DNA from: Aliirhizobium wenxiniae
GTDB taxonomy: Bacteria; Pseudomonadota; Alphaproteobacteria; Rhizobiales; Rhizobiaceae
DNA length: 64,000 nt
Direction of reading: 5' to 3'
Assembly: GCF_019511445.1 (NCBI RefSeq)
Contig: NZ_JAEUAN010000005.1
Span: forward strand, 290,672-354,671
Under the pieces are notes generated by a model, which made no database searches, was not told where the DNA came from, and saw only the letters and a list, made by a program, of their open reading frames with translations. The position numbers and the translations under genes were made by a program. Shown here in pieces: positions 1 through 9,700 of the stretch. Positions within the stretch are counted from its first letter, which is position 1. Each line of letters begins with the position of its first letter.

Positions 1-182
1 TTGCGTTAAAACAAAGAGATAGGGCAGTTTCGCGTTTCGAACGAAGGCGGAAATGCTCTAGGGGCGCTTACGTAGAGTCTGTTGCGCAAAAGTGCGCAGC
101 GGTTTTGCGCGATAGACATCCGATAAAACAATGCCTGAAGCGCGTGAGCGAATTTGCGGGATCGCGATATGCTTTAGCGCTT
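1..182. repeat. Rhizobial-type intergenic palindromic repeat sequence
   Basis: This non-coding stretch contains a perfect 8-bp inverted repeat, GCGCAAAA at 84-91 and TTTTGCGC at 103-110. Two similar tracts, one near 5-20 and one near 118-131, both carry an AAAACAA core followed by a GCG-rich segment. The arrangement resembles the mosaic palindromic repeats common between rhizobial genes, but that resemblance is from memory and only this one cluster is seen in the window. It could also be an ordinary leader of the lipoprotein gene that follows. Confidence 0.4.
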
Positions 183-242
183 CACTCGGTCATAATGGAA
201 CTTCGACAGACGTTCTTTGCCCCGTCAGCATCCAGAGACGAG

Positions 243-545
243 ATGACCGTGATGAGAAAAACACTGATTTTCTTGGCCGTTGCAACGCTTACGGCCTGCA
301 GTGCTACCGCCGATCCCGAATTGGTCGCACGCGATTACGGATCTGACATCGCGCCAATCTCGGGCAGTATCACATACGGCGGTCAACCTCGAAGCCGTCT
401 TACCAAGGCACCCGTCGGCAGCAGCTTCGATCATGAATTTTACAACAGCTTCGGCAACCGGGTTGTTGAACGCTACCGAATACAGCCGGATCGAAGCCTC
501 AAAATCGTTAGCCGTCAGATATTCAACCTGCCATCGGACAGTTGA
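243..545 (+). CDS. small putative lipoprotein, function unknown
   Basis: A 100-residue protein beginning at ATG 243 (a second in-frame ATG at 252 is equally usable). It has a short basic N-terminus, a hydrophobic stretch and a lipobox ending LTAC, so signal peptidase II cleavage and lipidation of that Cys are expected. The mature part is about 80 residues, polar, and I recognise no domain in it. A longer reading from 105 would put the signal peptide in mid-protein, so I reject it. It lies 83 bp upstream of the epimerase gene and may be co-transcribed with it. Function not recognised. Confidence 0.6.
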   Translation: MTVMRKTLIFLAVATLTACSATADPELVARDYGSDIAPISGSITYGGQPRSRLTKAPVGSSFDHEFYNSFGNRVVERYRIQPDRSLKIVSRQIFNLPSDS

Positions 546-628
546 GGCGTTTACGGACAGAAGGCGCCAGCCGTCGGATGCGGTGCGGCACCTGTCGAAA
601 CGCGGGTGTCTGAAATAGGAGAGATCAC

Positions 629-1033
629 ATGCTTGGCCGCGTCAACCACATCGCCATCGCCGTCCCGATCCTTGATGAGGCGGCAGCACTTTATCGCGAT
701 ACGTTTGGTGCAAAGGTCTCTGCCCCGCAAGCGCTGCCCGAACACGGTGTCACCGTGGTTTTCGTCGAGCTTGCCAACACCAAGATCGAACTGCTCGAAC
801 CGCTCGACGACGCGTCCCCGATCGCCGCCTTCCTCGAACGCAATCCGTCGGGCGGCATCCACCACATCTGCTACGAAACGGCAAATATCACAGCCGCAGC
901 CGAAAGGCTGAAAGCGACCGGCGCGCGCATTCTCGGTGACGGAAAGCCCAAGATCGGCGCCCATGGAAAGTCGGTCCTTTTCCTCCACCCGAAGGATTTC
1001 AACGGCACGCTGATTGAGCTGGAAGAAGTCTGA
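629..1033 (+). CDS. mce: methylmalonyl-CoA epimerase
   Basis: A 134-residue vicinal-oxygen-chelate (glyoxalase-fold) protein that starts MLGRVNHIAIAV, the usual beginning of methylmalonyl-CoA epimerase. The family interconverts (2S)- and (2R)-methylmalonyl-CoA, feeding propionyl-CoA carbon into succinyl-CoA through the mutase. Visible metal-ligand candidates are His7 in VNHIAIAV, His in GIHHICYE and the Glu near the C-terminus in GTLIELEE. Length fits the family. SD-like ggagag lies about 10 nt upstream of the ATG. It is followed by DUF1467 and proS, an arrangement I recall as common in Rhizobiaceae. Confidence 0.9.
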   Translation: MLGRVNHIAIAVPILDEAAALYRDTFGAKVSAPQALPEHGVTVVFVELANTKIELLEPLDDASPIAAFLERNPSGGIHHICYETANITAAAERLKATGARILGDGKPKIGAHGKSVLFLHPKDFNGTLIELEEV

Positions 1034-1144
1034 TGCATGGCGATATAACAAATAAAACAATGGCTCCGAGAAAAGCCCGGAATCATTTTGTCAGCCGCTT
1101 CAACCACCTGTTCCGCTGATAAAGCGATGTGACGGAGCCATTTC

Positions 1145-1417
1145 ATGCCAATCCTGACGATCGCCGCGATCTACTTCATCCTCTGGTGGACAGTCCTTTT
1201 CATCGTCCTTCCGCTCGGCTATCGCAGCCAGCACGAGGAAGGAGAGGTGACGCTCGGAACGGTGGAAAGTGCCCCGGCAAAATTCCGCGGCGGACGAGTG
1301 ATCCTGCTCACCACGCTGATCTCGGCAGCGATCTATCTGGCCTATCATCTGGCGTCGGTCTATTTCGGCTTTGGTATCGGCAGCATCCCCGATATCGTGC
1401 CGCGCTTCCCGCAATAG
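1145..1417 (+). CDS. DUF1467 family inner-membrane protein
   Basis: A 90-residue protein with two predicted membrane helices: residues about 4-24, including the ILWWTVLFIVLPLGYRS segment typical of DUF1467, and residues about 53-73. A soluble loop of about 28 residues lies between them. The family is widespread in alphaproteobacteria, usually beside mce and proS, and has no assigned biochemical role. A rho-independent terminator follows at 1484-1513, so mce and this gene probably end one transcript. Confidence 0.8.
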   Translation: MPILTIAAIYFILWWTVLFIVLPLGYRSQHEEGEVTLGTVESAPAKFRGGRVILLTTLISAAIYLAYHLASVYFGFGIGSIPDIVPRFPQ

Positions 1418-1908
1418 ATACCAGGGTACGGTGGTAACTCTCAGATGAGGAGGTTTCGTCATTCCAGGCTGCCGAAAGGCAAAAAAAAACAAGGCGTTGA
1501 AGCCTTGTTTTTTAGTTTCGCGTGATCCTAACCGTTGCCGGGGCAGCGTCGAGCGCGCCTAAGATCTGATCCTCCCAAGACTTTACCGCGATTGGCAAGA
1601 ATTTGAACTTCATGCCTGTTTTATGGGCTGAAACTAGCTCATAGGTTGGGCTTTGTCATCCTCTTTTTTTGTATTTTTGTGACACGTGTGGAAAAAATTG
1701 CCTTTGGCGCATTTGTCGCACCCTGGCTTTCATCAAAAACACATTTTTAGCTCGTCTTGAGCGATTTGCCGCTTCGCTCATCCACCACCTTTTCACCTGT
1801 AGCTGGGTTTTCTTAAACGCGGGGAACCGGTAATAAGCCACGCAAATGGTCTTCAATTCGGCCGATTCCTGCGTGATGCGGAAGGCCAAGCAAAAGTCGG
1901 AAATCACC
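1418..1908. other. intergenic region: terminator, then proS leader
   Basis: About 490 bp without a convincing gene. It holds the terminator at 1484-1513 and an AT-rich part at 1640-1800 that should contain the proS promoter, although no clean -35/-10 pair stands out. The in-frame ATG at 1846 upstream of proS adds residues not seen in the family, so it is treated as leader. Confidence 0.5.
1484..1513 (+). terminator. rho-independent terminator after mce-DUF1467
   Basis: Stem AACAAGGC (1488-1495) pairs with GCCTTGTT (1502-1509) around a 6-nt loop, and a run of T follows to 1513. The A-run on the 5' side makes it potentially usable on both strands. Confidence 0.85.
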
Positions 1909-3231
1909 ATGCGCCTGTCCCGCTATTTTATGCCCATCCTGAAGGAAAATCCCAAGGAAGCGGAAATCGTTTCCCACCGCCTGATGCTGCGTGCGGGCAT
2001 GATCCGCCAGCAGAGCCAGGGCATCTATTCCTGGCTGCCGCTCGGCAAGAAGGTGCTGGACAAGGTCAACGCTATCGTCCGCGAGGAGCAGAACCGCGCC
2101 GGTGCTATCGAACTCATCATGCCGACACTGCAATCCGCCGAACTCTGGCAGGAAAGCGGCCGTTACGAGGCCTATGGCAAGGAAATGCTGCGCATCCAGG
2201 ACCGTCAGGAGCGCCCGATGCTCTACGGCCCGACCAATGAGGAAATGGTCACGGATATTTTCCGCTCCTATGTCAAATCCTACAAGAGCCTGCCGCTCAA
2301 CCTCTATCATATCCAGCTGAAGTTCCGTGACGAGATCCGCCCGCGCTTCGGCACCATGCGCTCGCGCGAATTCCTGATGAAGGATGCCTATTCCTTCGAC
2401 ATGACCCGCGAAGACGCGATCCATTCCTATAACAAGATGTTCGTCGCCTACCTGCGCACCTTCGCGCGGCTCGGCATGCGCGCCATCCCGATGCGTGCCG
2501 ATACCGGCCCGATCGGTGGCAACCACAGCCACGAATTCATCATTCTGGCCGATACCGGCGAATCGGAAGTCTTCAGCCACAAGGCCTTCACCGATTTCGA
2601 CATTCCGGCCGAAAACACAGATTTCGATGATGTCGCAGGCCTGCAGGCGATCTTCGACAAATGGACCTCGGTCTATGCCGCAACGTCCGAAATGCATGAC
2701 GAGGCAGCCTTCAACGCCATCCCGGACGGCGACCGCCTGTCCGCCCGCGGCATCGAGGTCGGCCATATCTTCTATTTCGGCACAAAATATTCCGAGCCGA
2801 TGGGCGCCAAGGTTCAGGGTCCGGACGGCAAGGAACATCCTGTCCACATGGGATCCTACGGCATTGGCCCGACCCGCCTTGTTCCCGCCATCATCGAAGC
2901 ATCGCATGATGAAAATGGCATCATCTGGCCCGAATCGGTTGCCCCCTTCGATGTCGTGGTGATCAACATGAAGCCGGGCGACGCCGCCTGCGACCAGCTG
3001 TCGGAAAAGCTCTACGCTACGCTCGGCAATGCCGGCAAGGATGTGCTTTACGACGACACGGACGATCGCGCCGGCACCAAGTTCGCCACCGCCGATCTGA
3101 TCGGCGTGCCGGTCCAGATCATCGTCGGCCCGCGCTCTGCGGCTGTTGGCGAGGTCGAAGTGAAGGACCGCAAGACCGGTGCGCGCGAAGTGATGACGTT
3201 TGAGGCCGCACTCAACCGGGTAACCGGCTGA
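1909..3231 (+). CDS. proS: prolyl-tRNA synthetase, short alphaproteobacterial form
   Basis: A 440-residue class II aminoacyl-tRNA synthetase that charges tRNA-Pro. Motif 2 is visible as [21 protein letters not shown] and motif 3 near [10 protein letters not shown]; the C-terminal anticodon-binding domain covers roughly the last 100 residues. The editing insertion found in the long (E. coli) form is missing, as is normal for the about 440-residue alphaproteobacterial type. The start at 1909 ([14 protein letters not shown]) matches the family start; the longer reading from 1846 does not. It is followed after about 100 bp by lolC. Confidence 0.95.
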   Translation: MRLSRYFMPILKENPKEAEIVSHRLMLRAGMIRQQSQGIYSWLPLGKKVLDKVNAIVREEQNRAGAIELIMPTLQSAELWQESGRYEAYGKEMLRIQDRQERPMLYGPTNEEMVTDIFRSYVKSYKSLPLNLYHIQLKFRDEIRPRFGTMRSREFLMKDAYSFDMTREDAIHSYNKMFVAYLRTFARLGMRAIPMRADTGPIGGNHSHEFIILADTGESEVFSHKAFTDFDIPAENTDFDDVAGLQAIFDKWTSVYAATSEMHDEAAFNAIPDGDRLSARGIEVGHIFYFGTKYSEPMGAKVQGPDGKEHPVHMGSYGIGPTRLVPAIIEASHDENGIIWPESVAPFDVVVINMKPGDAACDQLSEKLYATLGNAGKDVLYDDTDDRAGTKFATADLIGVPVQIIVGPRSAAVGEVEVKDRKTGAREVMTFEAALNRVTG

Positions 3232-3328
3232 TAACACTACCGTTCGGGTTTCCGGCCGGATGAAGGAATTGGGTGTGGATGAAGCCGTGAAAGGTTCAAT
3301 CCACACCGATCAAGACGAGGAAACGTGA

Positions 3329-4636
3329 ATGGCGAGTGCCGCGGCGGTTGAGGAAAAGCAGAAGGTCGAGAAGGTCCCGAGTGCCGGCGCCTTTTCAGGC
3401 TTCGAGCGCATGGTCGCCTGGCGTTACCTGCGCTCGCGCCGCAAGGAAGCCTATATCTCGGTCATCGCCGGCTTTTCCTTCATCGGCATCATGCTGGGGG
3501 TCGCGACCCTCATCATCGTCATGGCGGTAATGAACGGTTTTCGCACCGAACTTATCTCCCGCATCCTCGGCATCAACGGTCACATGATCGTCCAGCCGGT
3601 CGATACGCCGTTGAACGACTATGCCGAGCTGACGAAGAAATTCTCGGCCGTTCCCGGCGTCAGGATGGCCCTGCCGCTGGTCGAGGGCCAGACGCTCGCC
3701 TCCGGCCGCGGTGGTGCGGGTTCCGGTGCTCTGGTCCGCGGCGTTCGCGCCGAAGATCTGGAAAAGCTCACCGAAGTCGCGGGCAATATCAAGCAGGGCG
3801 ATATCGTCGGTTTCGCCTCGGGGCAGGGCGTTCTGGTCGGCTCCAGGCTTGCCGCACAGTTAGGGCTGAATGCCGGTGACCAGATCACGCTCATCTCGCC
3901 GGAAGGCGACGTGACGCCGATGGGCGTCAATCCGCGCGTCAAATCCTACACGATTTCGGGTATATTCGAAATCGGCATGTCGGAATACGACGCGACGATC
4001 ATCTACATGCCGCTCGAGGAATCGCAGCTCTATTTCAATGCTGAAGGCATCGTCCAGTCGATCGAGCTTTTCATCAACGATCCTGAAGCCGTTGATCAAC
4101 TGCGCCCGAAGATCGAGGAAGCCGCCGGCCGCCAGATCTTCATCACCGATTGGCGCCAGCGCAACCAGACCTTCTTCTCGGCGCTTCAGGTCGAACGCAA
4201 CGTCATGTTCATGATCCTGACGCTGATCGTGCTGGTCGCCGCTCTGAACATCATTTCCGGCCTCATCATGCTGGTAAAGGACAAGGGCTCCGACATCGCC
4301 ATCCTGCGCACCATGGGCGCAAGTTCCGGCGCGATCATGCGCATCTTCTTCATGACCGGGGCTGCGATCGGATTGGTCGGCACGCTTGCGGGCGTGGCGC
4401 TGGGTGTCGTCGTCTGCCTCAATATCGAAAGCATCCGGCAGTTCTTCTCCTGGCTTTCGGGCACGGTCCTGTTCAACCCTGAGCTCTATTTCCTCAGCGA
4501 ACTGCCCGCTGAAATGAGCGTCAGCGAAACCGTTTCCGTTGTCGCCATGGCGCTGACGCTATCCTTCATCGCCACCATTTTCCCGGCATGGCGGGCCTCC
4601 AGGCTCGATCCTGTCCAGGCGCTTCGCTACGAATAG
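3329..4636 (+). CDS. lolC: lipoprotein-releasing ABC transporter permease (LolC/LolE family)
   Basis: A 435-residue inner-membrane permease with one N-terminal helix (residues about 40-65), a periplasmic domain of about 230 residues and three C-terminal helices ending in the [18 protein letters not shown] signature of LolC/E proteins. With LolD it extracts outer-membrane lipoproteins from the inner membrane and hands them to LolA. Only one permease gene is present here, as in many alphaproteobacteria, so it presumably acts as a homodimer. lolD starts 14 bp downstream, which implies one operon. Confidence 0.92.
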   Translation: MASAAAVEEKQKVEKVPSAGAFSGFERMVAWRYLRSRRKEAYISVIAGFSFIGIMLGVATLIIVMAVMNGFRTELISRILGINGHMIVQPVDTPLNDYAELTKKFSAVPGVRMALPLVEGQTLASGRGGAGSGALVRGVRAEDLEKLTEVAGNIKQGDIVGFASGQGVLVGSRLAAQLGLNAGDQITLISPEGDVTPMGVNPRVKSYTISGIFEIGMSEYDATIIYMPLEESQLYFNAEGIVQSIELFINDPEAVDQLRPKIEEAAGRQIFITDWRQRNQTFFSALQVERNVMFMILTLIVLVAALNIISGLIMLVKDKGSDIAILRTMGASSGAIMRIFFMTGAAIGLVGTLAGVALGVVVCLNIESIRQFFSWLSGTVLFNPELYFLSELPAEMSVSETVSVVAMALTLSFIATIFPAWRASRLDPVQALRYE

Positions 4637-4650
4637 GATCCCATCACCTC

Positions 4651-5337
4651 ATGGCACCTCGCAAATCCGTACTGAAGCTTGCCAATGTCGAACGCCATTA
4701 TGGCCAGGGAGAAACGACGCTTTCCATTCTGAAAGGCGCTGATTTCGAACTGGTGAGCGGTGAGATCGTCGCGCTTGTCGCCCCATCCGGTACCGGCAAG
4801 TCGACACTCCTGCATCTGGCCGGCCTTCTGGAACACCCCGATGCGGGAGACGTGTTCGTCGGTGGAAGATCCTGCAACGATCTTCCTGACGACCAGCGCA
4901 CCGCCATCCGTCGGGCTGAAATCGGCTTCGTCTATCAGTTCCACCATCTCCTGCCGGAGTTTTCGGCGGTGGAAAACATCATGATGCCGCAACTGATCGG
5001 CGGCCTGTCCAAGGCCGAGGCGAAGGAGAGGGCGGCTCAGCTTCTCGATTACATGCGCATCGGCCACCGTGCCGAACATCGCCCGGCCGAACTCTCCGGC
5101 GGCGAGCAGCAGCGTGTCGCTATCGCCCGCGCCGTTGCCAATGCGCCCCGCCTGTTGCTGGCTGACGAACCGACCGGCAATCTCGATCCGAAGACTGCAT
5201 CTTATGTCTTCGATGCGCTTGAGGCTCTGGTGCGCCAGTCCGGCCTTGCAGCCCTGATCGCCACCCACAACCACGAACTCGCCGCCCGGATGGACCGTCG
5301 CGTTACGCTGGAAGGCGGCAAGGTGGTGGAGTTTTAA
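4651..5337 (+). CDS. lolD: lipoprotein-releasing ABC transporter ATPase LolD
   Basis: A 228-residue ABC ATPase that powers the LolC permease encoded just upstream. Walker A reads APSGTGKS, the signature motif is [14 protein letters not shown], Walker B is [12 protein letters not shown], and the switch His lies in IATHNHEL. The start at 4651 ([18 protein letters not shown]) is preferred to the in-frame ATG at 4588 inside lolC because the family begins near [10 protein letters not shown]. No terminator is evident before the convergent brnA gene. Confidence 0.94.
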   Translation: MAPRKSVLKLANVERHYGQGETTLSILKGADFELVSGEIVALVAPSGTGKSTLLHLAGLLEHPDAGDVFVGGRSCNDLPDDQRTAIRRAEIGFVYQFHHLLPEFSAVENIMMPQLIGGLSKAEAKERAAQLLDYMRIGHRAEHRPAELSGGEQQRVAIARAVANAPRLLLADEPTGNLDPKTASYVFDALEALVRQSGLAALIATHNHELAARMDRRVTLEGGKVVEF

Positions 5338-5369
5338 GGCTCTCCACGCCGACTGGTTGAGTTTTGACC

Positions 5370-5702
5370 CTAAAGCTTGGCTGCTTTTCTCAGATCGTCG
5401 TTCAGGCGGCTTTGCCATCCTTTACCGGTCGCCTTGTAGTGGGCGATGATGTCGGGGTCGAGGCGAACCGAAATCTGCTGTCTGGGATTGTCGACAGGAG
5501 GGCGGCCCCGTTTCCTCGCTCGATCGATGCTTGCAGCCAGATCCGGCAGCGCTTCACGGAACGGTCTCCCCTGTGATAGCTGCTCCTCGGTAAGCTCTGG
5601 ATTGTCGGGGTCCGACAGGATGGAGCTTTGAATTTCCGCTTCCTCATGATCGCTTAAACGGCGTTTCATCGAGAATTTAGGTGCCATATCTTGCCCTTTC
5701 AT
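5370..5702 (-). CDS. brnA: BrnA-family antitoxin
   Basis: A 110-residue protein, or 105 if it starts at the second Met (5687, MAPKFSMKRR). The C-terminal half carries a ribbon-helix-helix segment, PRQQISVRLDPDIIAHYKA, followed by GKGWQSRLNDDLRKA, typical of BrnA antitoxins. These neutralise BrnT and bind the operon's own promoter. The start overlaps the 3' end of brnT (26 bp from 5702, 11 bp from 5687), implying translational coupling. The toxin-first order is the BrnTA hallmark. Type II toxin-antitoxin pairs are often mobile; the neighbouring lol and dnaE genes are otherwise housekeeping. Confidence 0.85.
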   Translation of the reverse strand: MKGQDMAPKFSMKRRLSDHEEAEIQSSILSDPDNPELTEEQLSQGRPFREALPDLAASIDRARKRGRPPVDNPRQQISVRLDPDIIAHYKATGKGWQSRLNDDLRKAAKL

Positions 5703-5934
5703 TTCTGCTGGCTGGCCGCATAGAGATGACGGAAATGGCCTCTGAGCCGAGTGGCTTGAAGATCACGACAATGACGATCTGTCCGCGAAAGATACCAATT
5801 GCAGCAAGACGCCCATTTTTCGCTGGATAGACGGTCGAACCTTCGAAGAAGTCCATATCGAGGTCGGCAAAATCCAGGCCAAAATGCCTGTTGATATTGG
5901 TTCGCCGTTTGATCTCATCATAAGTGATGATCAT
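5677..5934 (-). CDS. brnT: BrnT-family toxin (putative ribonuclease)
   Basis: An 85-residue protein if started at ATG 5934 (MIITYDEIKRR), or 87 from ATG 5940. BrnT toxins have a RelE-like fold and cleave RNA. Conserved features visible are the opening TYDEIKRRTNINRHFGLDF, the central strand FRGQIVIVVIFKPLG and the closing ISMRPASRNERARY segment that carries the usual catalytic Arg/Ser/Arg residues. The start at 5934 fits the family better and also fits a promoter whose predicted initiation point is close to that ATG (see regulatory entry). Confidence 0.82.
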   Translation of the reverse strand: MIITYDEIKRRTNINRHFGLDFADLDMDFFEGSTVYPAKNGRLAAIGIFRGQIVIVVIFKPLGSEAISVISMRPASRNERARYGT

Positions 5935-5941
5935 GTCCATA

Positions 5942-5969
5942 AATGTATCACGTTTAATCTGTGCGTCAA
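5942..5969 (-). promoter_or_regulatory. predicted brnTA promoter with extended -10
   Basis: Reading the minus strand, TTGACG (5969-5964) is followed after 16 bp by TACATT (5947-5942), and the bases TGA just before it make an extended -10. The -10 hexamer ends two bases before the first ATG (5940), so transcription should start at about 5936-5934. That would give a leaderless or nearly leaderless brnT mRNA beginning at the second ATG. Confidence 0.55.
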
Positions 5970-6470
5970 ATATCCAGCCATGCCTGGATGATAGCCGTGC
6001 ATATTCCTGCAGGTCATGGACGCCAAATCAATCACTTAGCGACTTCTTCATCCCCGCCCTCAAATCCCGTGCCTACAATGCCCGCGTTCGCTTCGGCTAC
6101 ACCGGTCCGCATAACCGGCGAGGCGGGACCGGTGATCGGATAGGCTGCCCTTATGCAGGCGGACCGTCCGGGGCCGCGCAGAAAATGGTCTGCCTCTCCT
6201 CATCGCAGGGGATGTGCGTGTGTCGCACACATATCGGTCCGGCAGCTCGCAAGAGCATAGGTCCGGATCGCCGCAGACGGACCGGAGTTGCGCGGAAAAA
6301 CACACCGAACGGGACACGGCGTGTGTCATTTATAAAAATTCAATTCGAGGCACCCGACGTGTCCCGGCCGAAACGAAAAAGCCAAACGCACCAAGGGGGG
6401 ACTCCGTCTTTCTGTCCATCTGCCGTTAGGATTTTGTTCACTATCGGGCCGGGGATATGGCGCAAAATTC
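5970..6470. other. non-coding region with several inverted repeats
   Basis: About 500 bp with no supportable gene; the open frames across it have no ribosome-binding site or recognisable protein. It is unusually rich in inverted repeats: CACCGGTCC (6100-6108) with GGACCGGTG (6126-6134), and GGGACACG (6311-6318) with CGTGTCCC (6358-6365), plus several CGGTCCG/CGGACCG words between. No T-run terminator follows any of them. It may hold a structured RNA or a decayed mobile element, but neither can be shown here. Confidence 0.4.
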
Positions 6471-6525
6471 GTTTCCTGTTTGTTCTATTGTTGACTCTCG
6501 TACAAAAAGAGAACAAATTAAAAAC
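6471..6525 (+). promoter_or_regulatory. paired inverted operator-like sites around a promoter
   Basis: Two sites face each other: GTTTCCTGTTTGTTC (6471-6485) and GAACAAATTAAAAAC (6511-6525). Each is GAAC-N7-AAAC in one orientation, one base off the alphaproteobacterial LexA box GAAC-N7-GAAC, and the outer pair TTTGTTCT/AGAACAAA is a perfect 8-bp inverted repeat. Between them lies TTGACT (6491-6496), a good -35, with an AT-rich -10 candidate at about 6514-6520 inside the right-hand site. LexA or another dimeric repressor could bind here to control the 28-codon gene downstream. Confidence 0.5.
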
Positions 6526-6547
6526 ATAACGAACACGGGAGACAACG

Positions 6548-6634
6548 ATGACTGACCTTCTTCGTGATATTGCCGCTTTCGCATCCATCGCAACCTTCGT
6601 CGCTACGCTATCGATGCTGATGATTGCCATGTGA
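6548..6634 (+). CDS. 28-residue hydrophobic small membrane peptide, unknown function
   Basis: A 28-codon open frame (ATG 6548, TGA 6632-6634) beginning MTDLLRDIAAFASIATF and ending in ATLSMLMIAM. Residues 9-28 are almost entirely hydrophobic, so one transmembrane helix with a short acidic N-terminus is expected. Its reality is supported by a strong SD (GGGAG, 6537-6541) six bases before the ATG and by a promoter flanked by two operator-like inverted sites. A LexA-controlled 29-residue membrane peptide (SidA, a division inhibitor) is known in Caulobacter, but I see no sequence basis for calling this SidA. It lies 138 bp upstream of dnaE and could share its transcript. Confidence 0.6.
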   Translation: MTDLLRDIAAFASIATFVATLSMLMIAM

Positions 6635-6772
6635 CCTGCTTCGGCGCCCGCGCCGGGCGCCGCTGCCTCTGCAATGCGCCGCCGAAAACCGTTGAGCGGT
6701 GAATTCAAAACTGGACTTGAGCCGTCGCGCACTTGAAAATAGAGCGATTGAATCACAGGTACGGCGACGGAT

Positions 6773-9700
6773 ATGGCGGAACAGGCAAAGACAGGATCGA
6801 CAGACGAAATCCTCGGGGAGACCCCGCAATTCGTCCACCTGCGCCTGCATTCGGCCTTTTCCCTGCTTGAAGGCGCTCTTCCGCTCAAGAAAGTCTTGGG
6901 CAAGGCCGTCGCGGACAATCAGCCCGCGATTGCCATAACCGACACCAACAACCTCTTCGTCGCGCTCGAATTCGCCCAGAAGGCGACCGGTGATGGCATT
7001 CAGCCTATCATTGGCTGTCAGCTGTCGATCGACATGCAGGATCAGGAAGAGGATCGTCGTGGCAATCAGCTTACCAAGCTGCCGGCAATCGTTCTTCTCG
7101 CCGCAAATGCCGAAGGCTATGAGCGACTGGTCGATCTCGTCAGCCGCGCCTATCTCGGCGGCGAGGGAGTAAGCGAAACACATATCTGCGCCTCCTGGCT
7201 GGACGAGCTGGGCACAGCCGGTCTGATCGCATTGACCGGCGCGGCATCCGGTCCGGTGGACAGGGCGATCCGTGAAGGGCATCCAGCGATTGCGGTCCAG
7301 AGGCTCTCGCGTCTGAAAAATCTCTTTGGCGACCGGCTCTATCTCGAACTGCAGAGACATGGTTCCTATGACCGACGTCACGAGCATCGCATGGTCGATC
7401 TGGCCTACGAACATGACGTTCCGCTGGTTGCAACCAACGAGGCCTATTTCCCGACCAAGGGCGATTACGATGCGCATGATGCGCTCATGGCGGTTGCCCA
7501 TGGCGCCATCGTTTCGGACGATAGCCGTTTTCGCCTGACGCCGGATCATTACCTGAAAAGCCGCGCTGAAATGGCCAAGCTTTTCGCCGATCTGCCGGAA
7601 GCGCTGGAAAATACCGTCGAGATCGCCCGCCGCTGCTCCTTCATTCTGAAGACGCGCAACCCCATCTTGCCGCGCTTCACCGGTGTCAGCGATCATCCGG
7701 AAGAAGATGAGCGCAAGGAAGCGGCCGAGCTGCGTCGCCAGGCGGTCGAGGGCCTCGATCATCGCCTTGAGGAACTTGGGCTTAGTGCCGGCTTCACCGA
7801 GAAGGACTACCGCGAGCGTCTGGACTTCGAGCTTTCGATTATCGAGCGCATGAAGTTTCCGGGCTACTTCCTCATCGTTGCCGACTTCATCAAATGGGCC
7901 AAGCAGCACAATATCCCGGTCGGTCCCGGCCGTGGTTCCGGCGCGGGTTCGCTGGTCGCCTATGCGCTGACCATTACCGACGTCGACCCGCTGCGGTTTT
8001 CGCTTCTGTTCGAACGCTTCCTCAATCCGGAACGCGTCTCGATGCCCGACTTTGATATCGACTTCTGCCAGGATCGCCGTGAAGAGGTGATCCGCTATGT
8101 GCAGCGCAAATATGGCCGCGAGCAGGTGGCGCAGATCATCACCTTCGGTTCGCTGCAGGCCCGTGCCGCTTTGCGCGACGTCGGTCGCGTGCTCGAAATG
8201 CCCTATGGTCAGGTCGACCGCATCTGCAAGCTGGTGCCCAACAACCCGGCGAACCCGACGCCGCTCTCCAAGGCGATCGAAGAAGAGCCGAAATTCCAGG
8301 AAGAGGTGGACAAGGAGCCGGTCGTCGGCCGTCTTCTCGATATCGCCCAGAAGATCGAGGGCCTTTACCGCCACGCCTCGACCCACGCCGCCGGCATCGT
8401 CATCGGCGACCGTCCGCTGTCGAAACTGGTGCCGATGTATCGAGACCCGCGCTCGGACATGCCGGTCACCCAGTTCAACATGAAATGGGTCGAGCAGGCC
8501 GGTCTCGTCAAATTCGACTTTCTCGGCCTGAAAACACTGACCGTCTTGAAGACGGCCGTGGATTTCTGCCGCAAACGTGACATCCATGTCGATCTGGCAA
8601 AGATCCCGCTCGACGACAAGCTGACCTATGAAATGCTGTCGCGCGGCGAAACGGTCGGCGTGTTCCAGGTGGAAAGTGCCGGCATGCGCAAGGCGCTGAT
8701 CGGCATGAAACCCGACTGTATCGAGGACATCATTGCGCTTGTGGCGCTCTATCGTCCGGGTCCGATGGAAAACATCCCGACCTACAACGCCCGCAAGCAT
8801 GGCGAAGAAGAGATCGAATCCGTTCACCCGTCGATCGACTATCTGCTGAAGGAAACCCAGGGCGTTATCGTCTACCAGGAGCAGGTCATGCAGATCGCTC
8901 AGGTTCTGTCGGGCTATTCGCTCGGCGAAGCCGACCTTCTGCGCCGCGCCATGGGTAAGAAAATCAAGGAGGAGATGGACAAGCAGAGCGAGCGTTTTGT
9001 TGACGGCGCCGTCAAGAATGGCGTCTCCAAGCCGCAGGCGAAGAACATCTTCGAACTGCTCGCCAAGTTCGCCAACTACGGCTTCAACAAGTCCCACGCC
9101 GCGGCCTACGCCATCGTCTCTTACCAGACGGCCTATATGAAGGCGCATTATCCGGTCGAGTTCCTCGCCGCGACCATGACCTACGATATGGGCAACTCGG
9201 AAAAGCTTAACGATTTCCGCGAGGATGCCGGTCGCCTCGGCATCAAGGTTTTTCCGCCGTCGGTCCAGACCTCGTTCCGTCATTTCGAAACGGGCGAGGC
9301 GAGGATCTACTACGCGCTTGCCGCCATCAAGGGTGTCGGTGAATCGGCCGTCGAGCACATCACCGAAGTCCGCGGTGACAAGCCTTTCGCCGGCATCGAG
9401 GATTTCTGCATGCGGGTCGATCCCAAGCAGGTCAACCGCCGCGTTCTGGAAAGCCTGATCTCCGCCGGTGCTTTCGATTGCTTCGGCCATGACCGCGCCC
9501 AGTTGATCGCCGGCCTTGACCGGATCATCGGTTATATGCAGCGCGCCCAGGGAGAAAAGATCTCGGGCCAGTCCGATTTCTTCGGCTCAGGCTCCAGCAG
9601 TGGCCCGGAAAAGCTCATCCTGCCGACATTCAATCCCTGGATGCCGTCGGAAATGCTGATGCGCGAATATCAGGTTCTGGGCTTCTATCTGTCGGCCCAC

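Noticed and set aside
1813..3306. 497-codon frame opposite proS
   Set aside because: Antisense shadow; begins outside and crosses the proS gene with no recognisable sequence.
6608..9490. 960-codon open frame antisense to dnaE
   Set aside because: Shadow of dnaE created by high-GC codon bias; no ribosome-binding site or family-like sequence, and dnaE is unambiguous.
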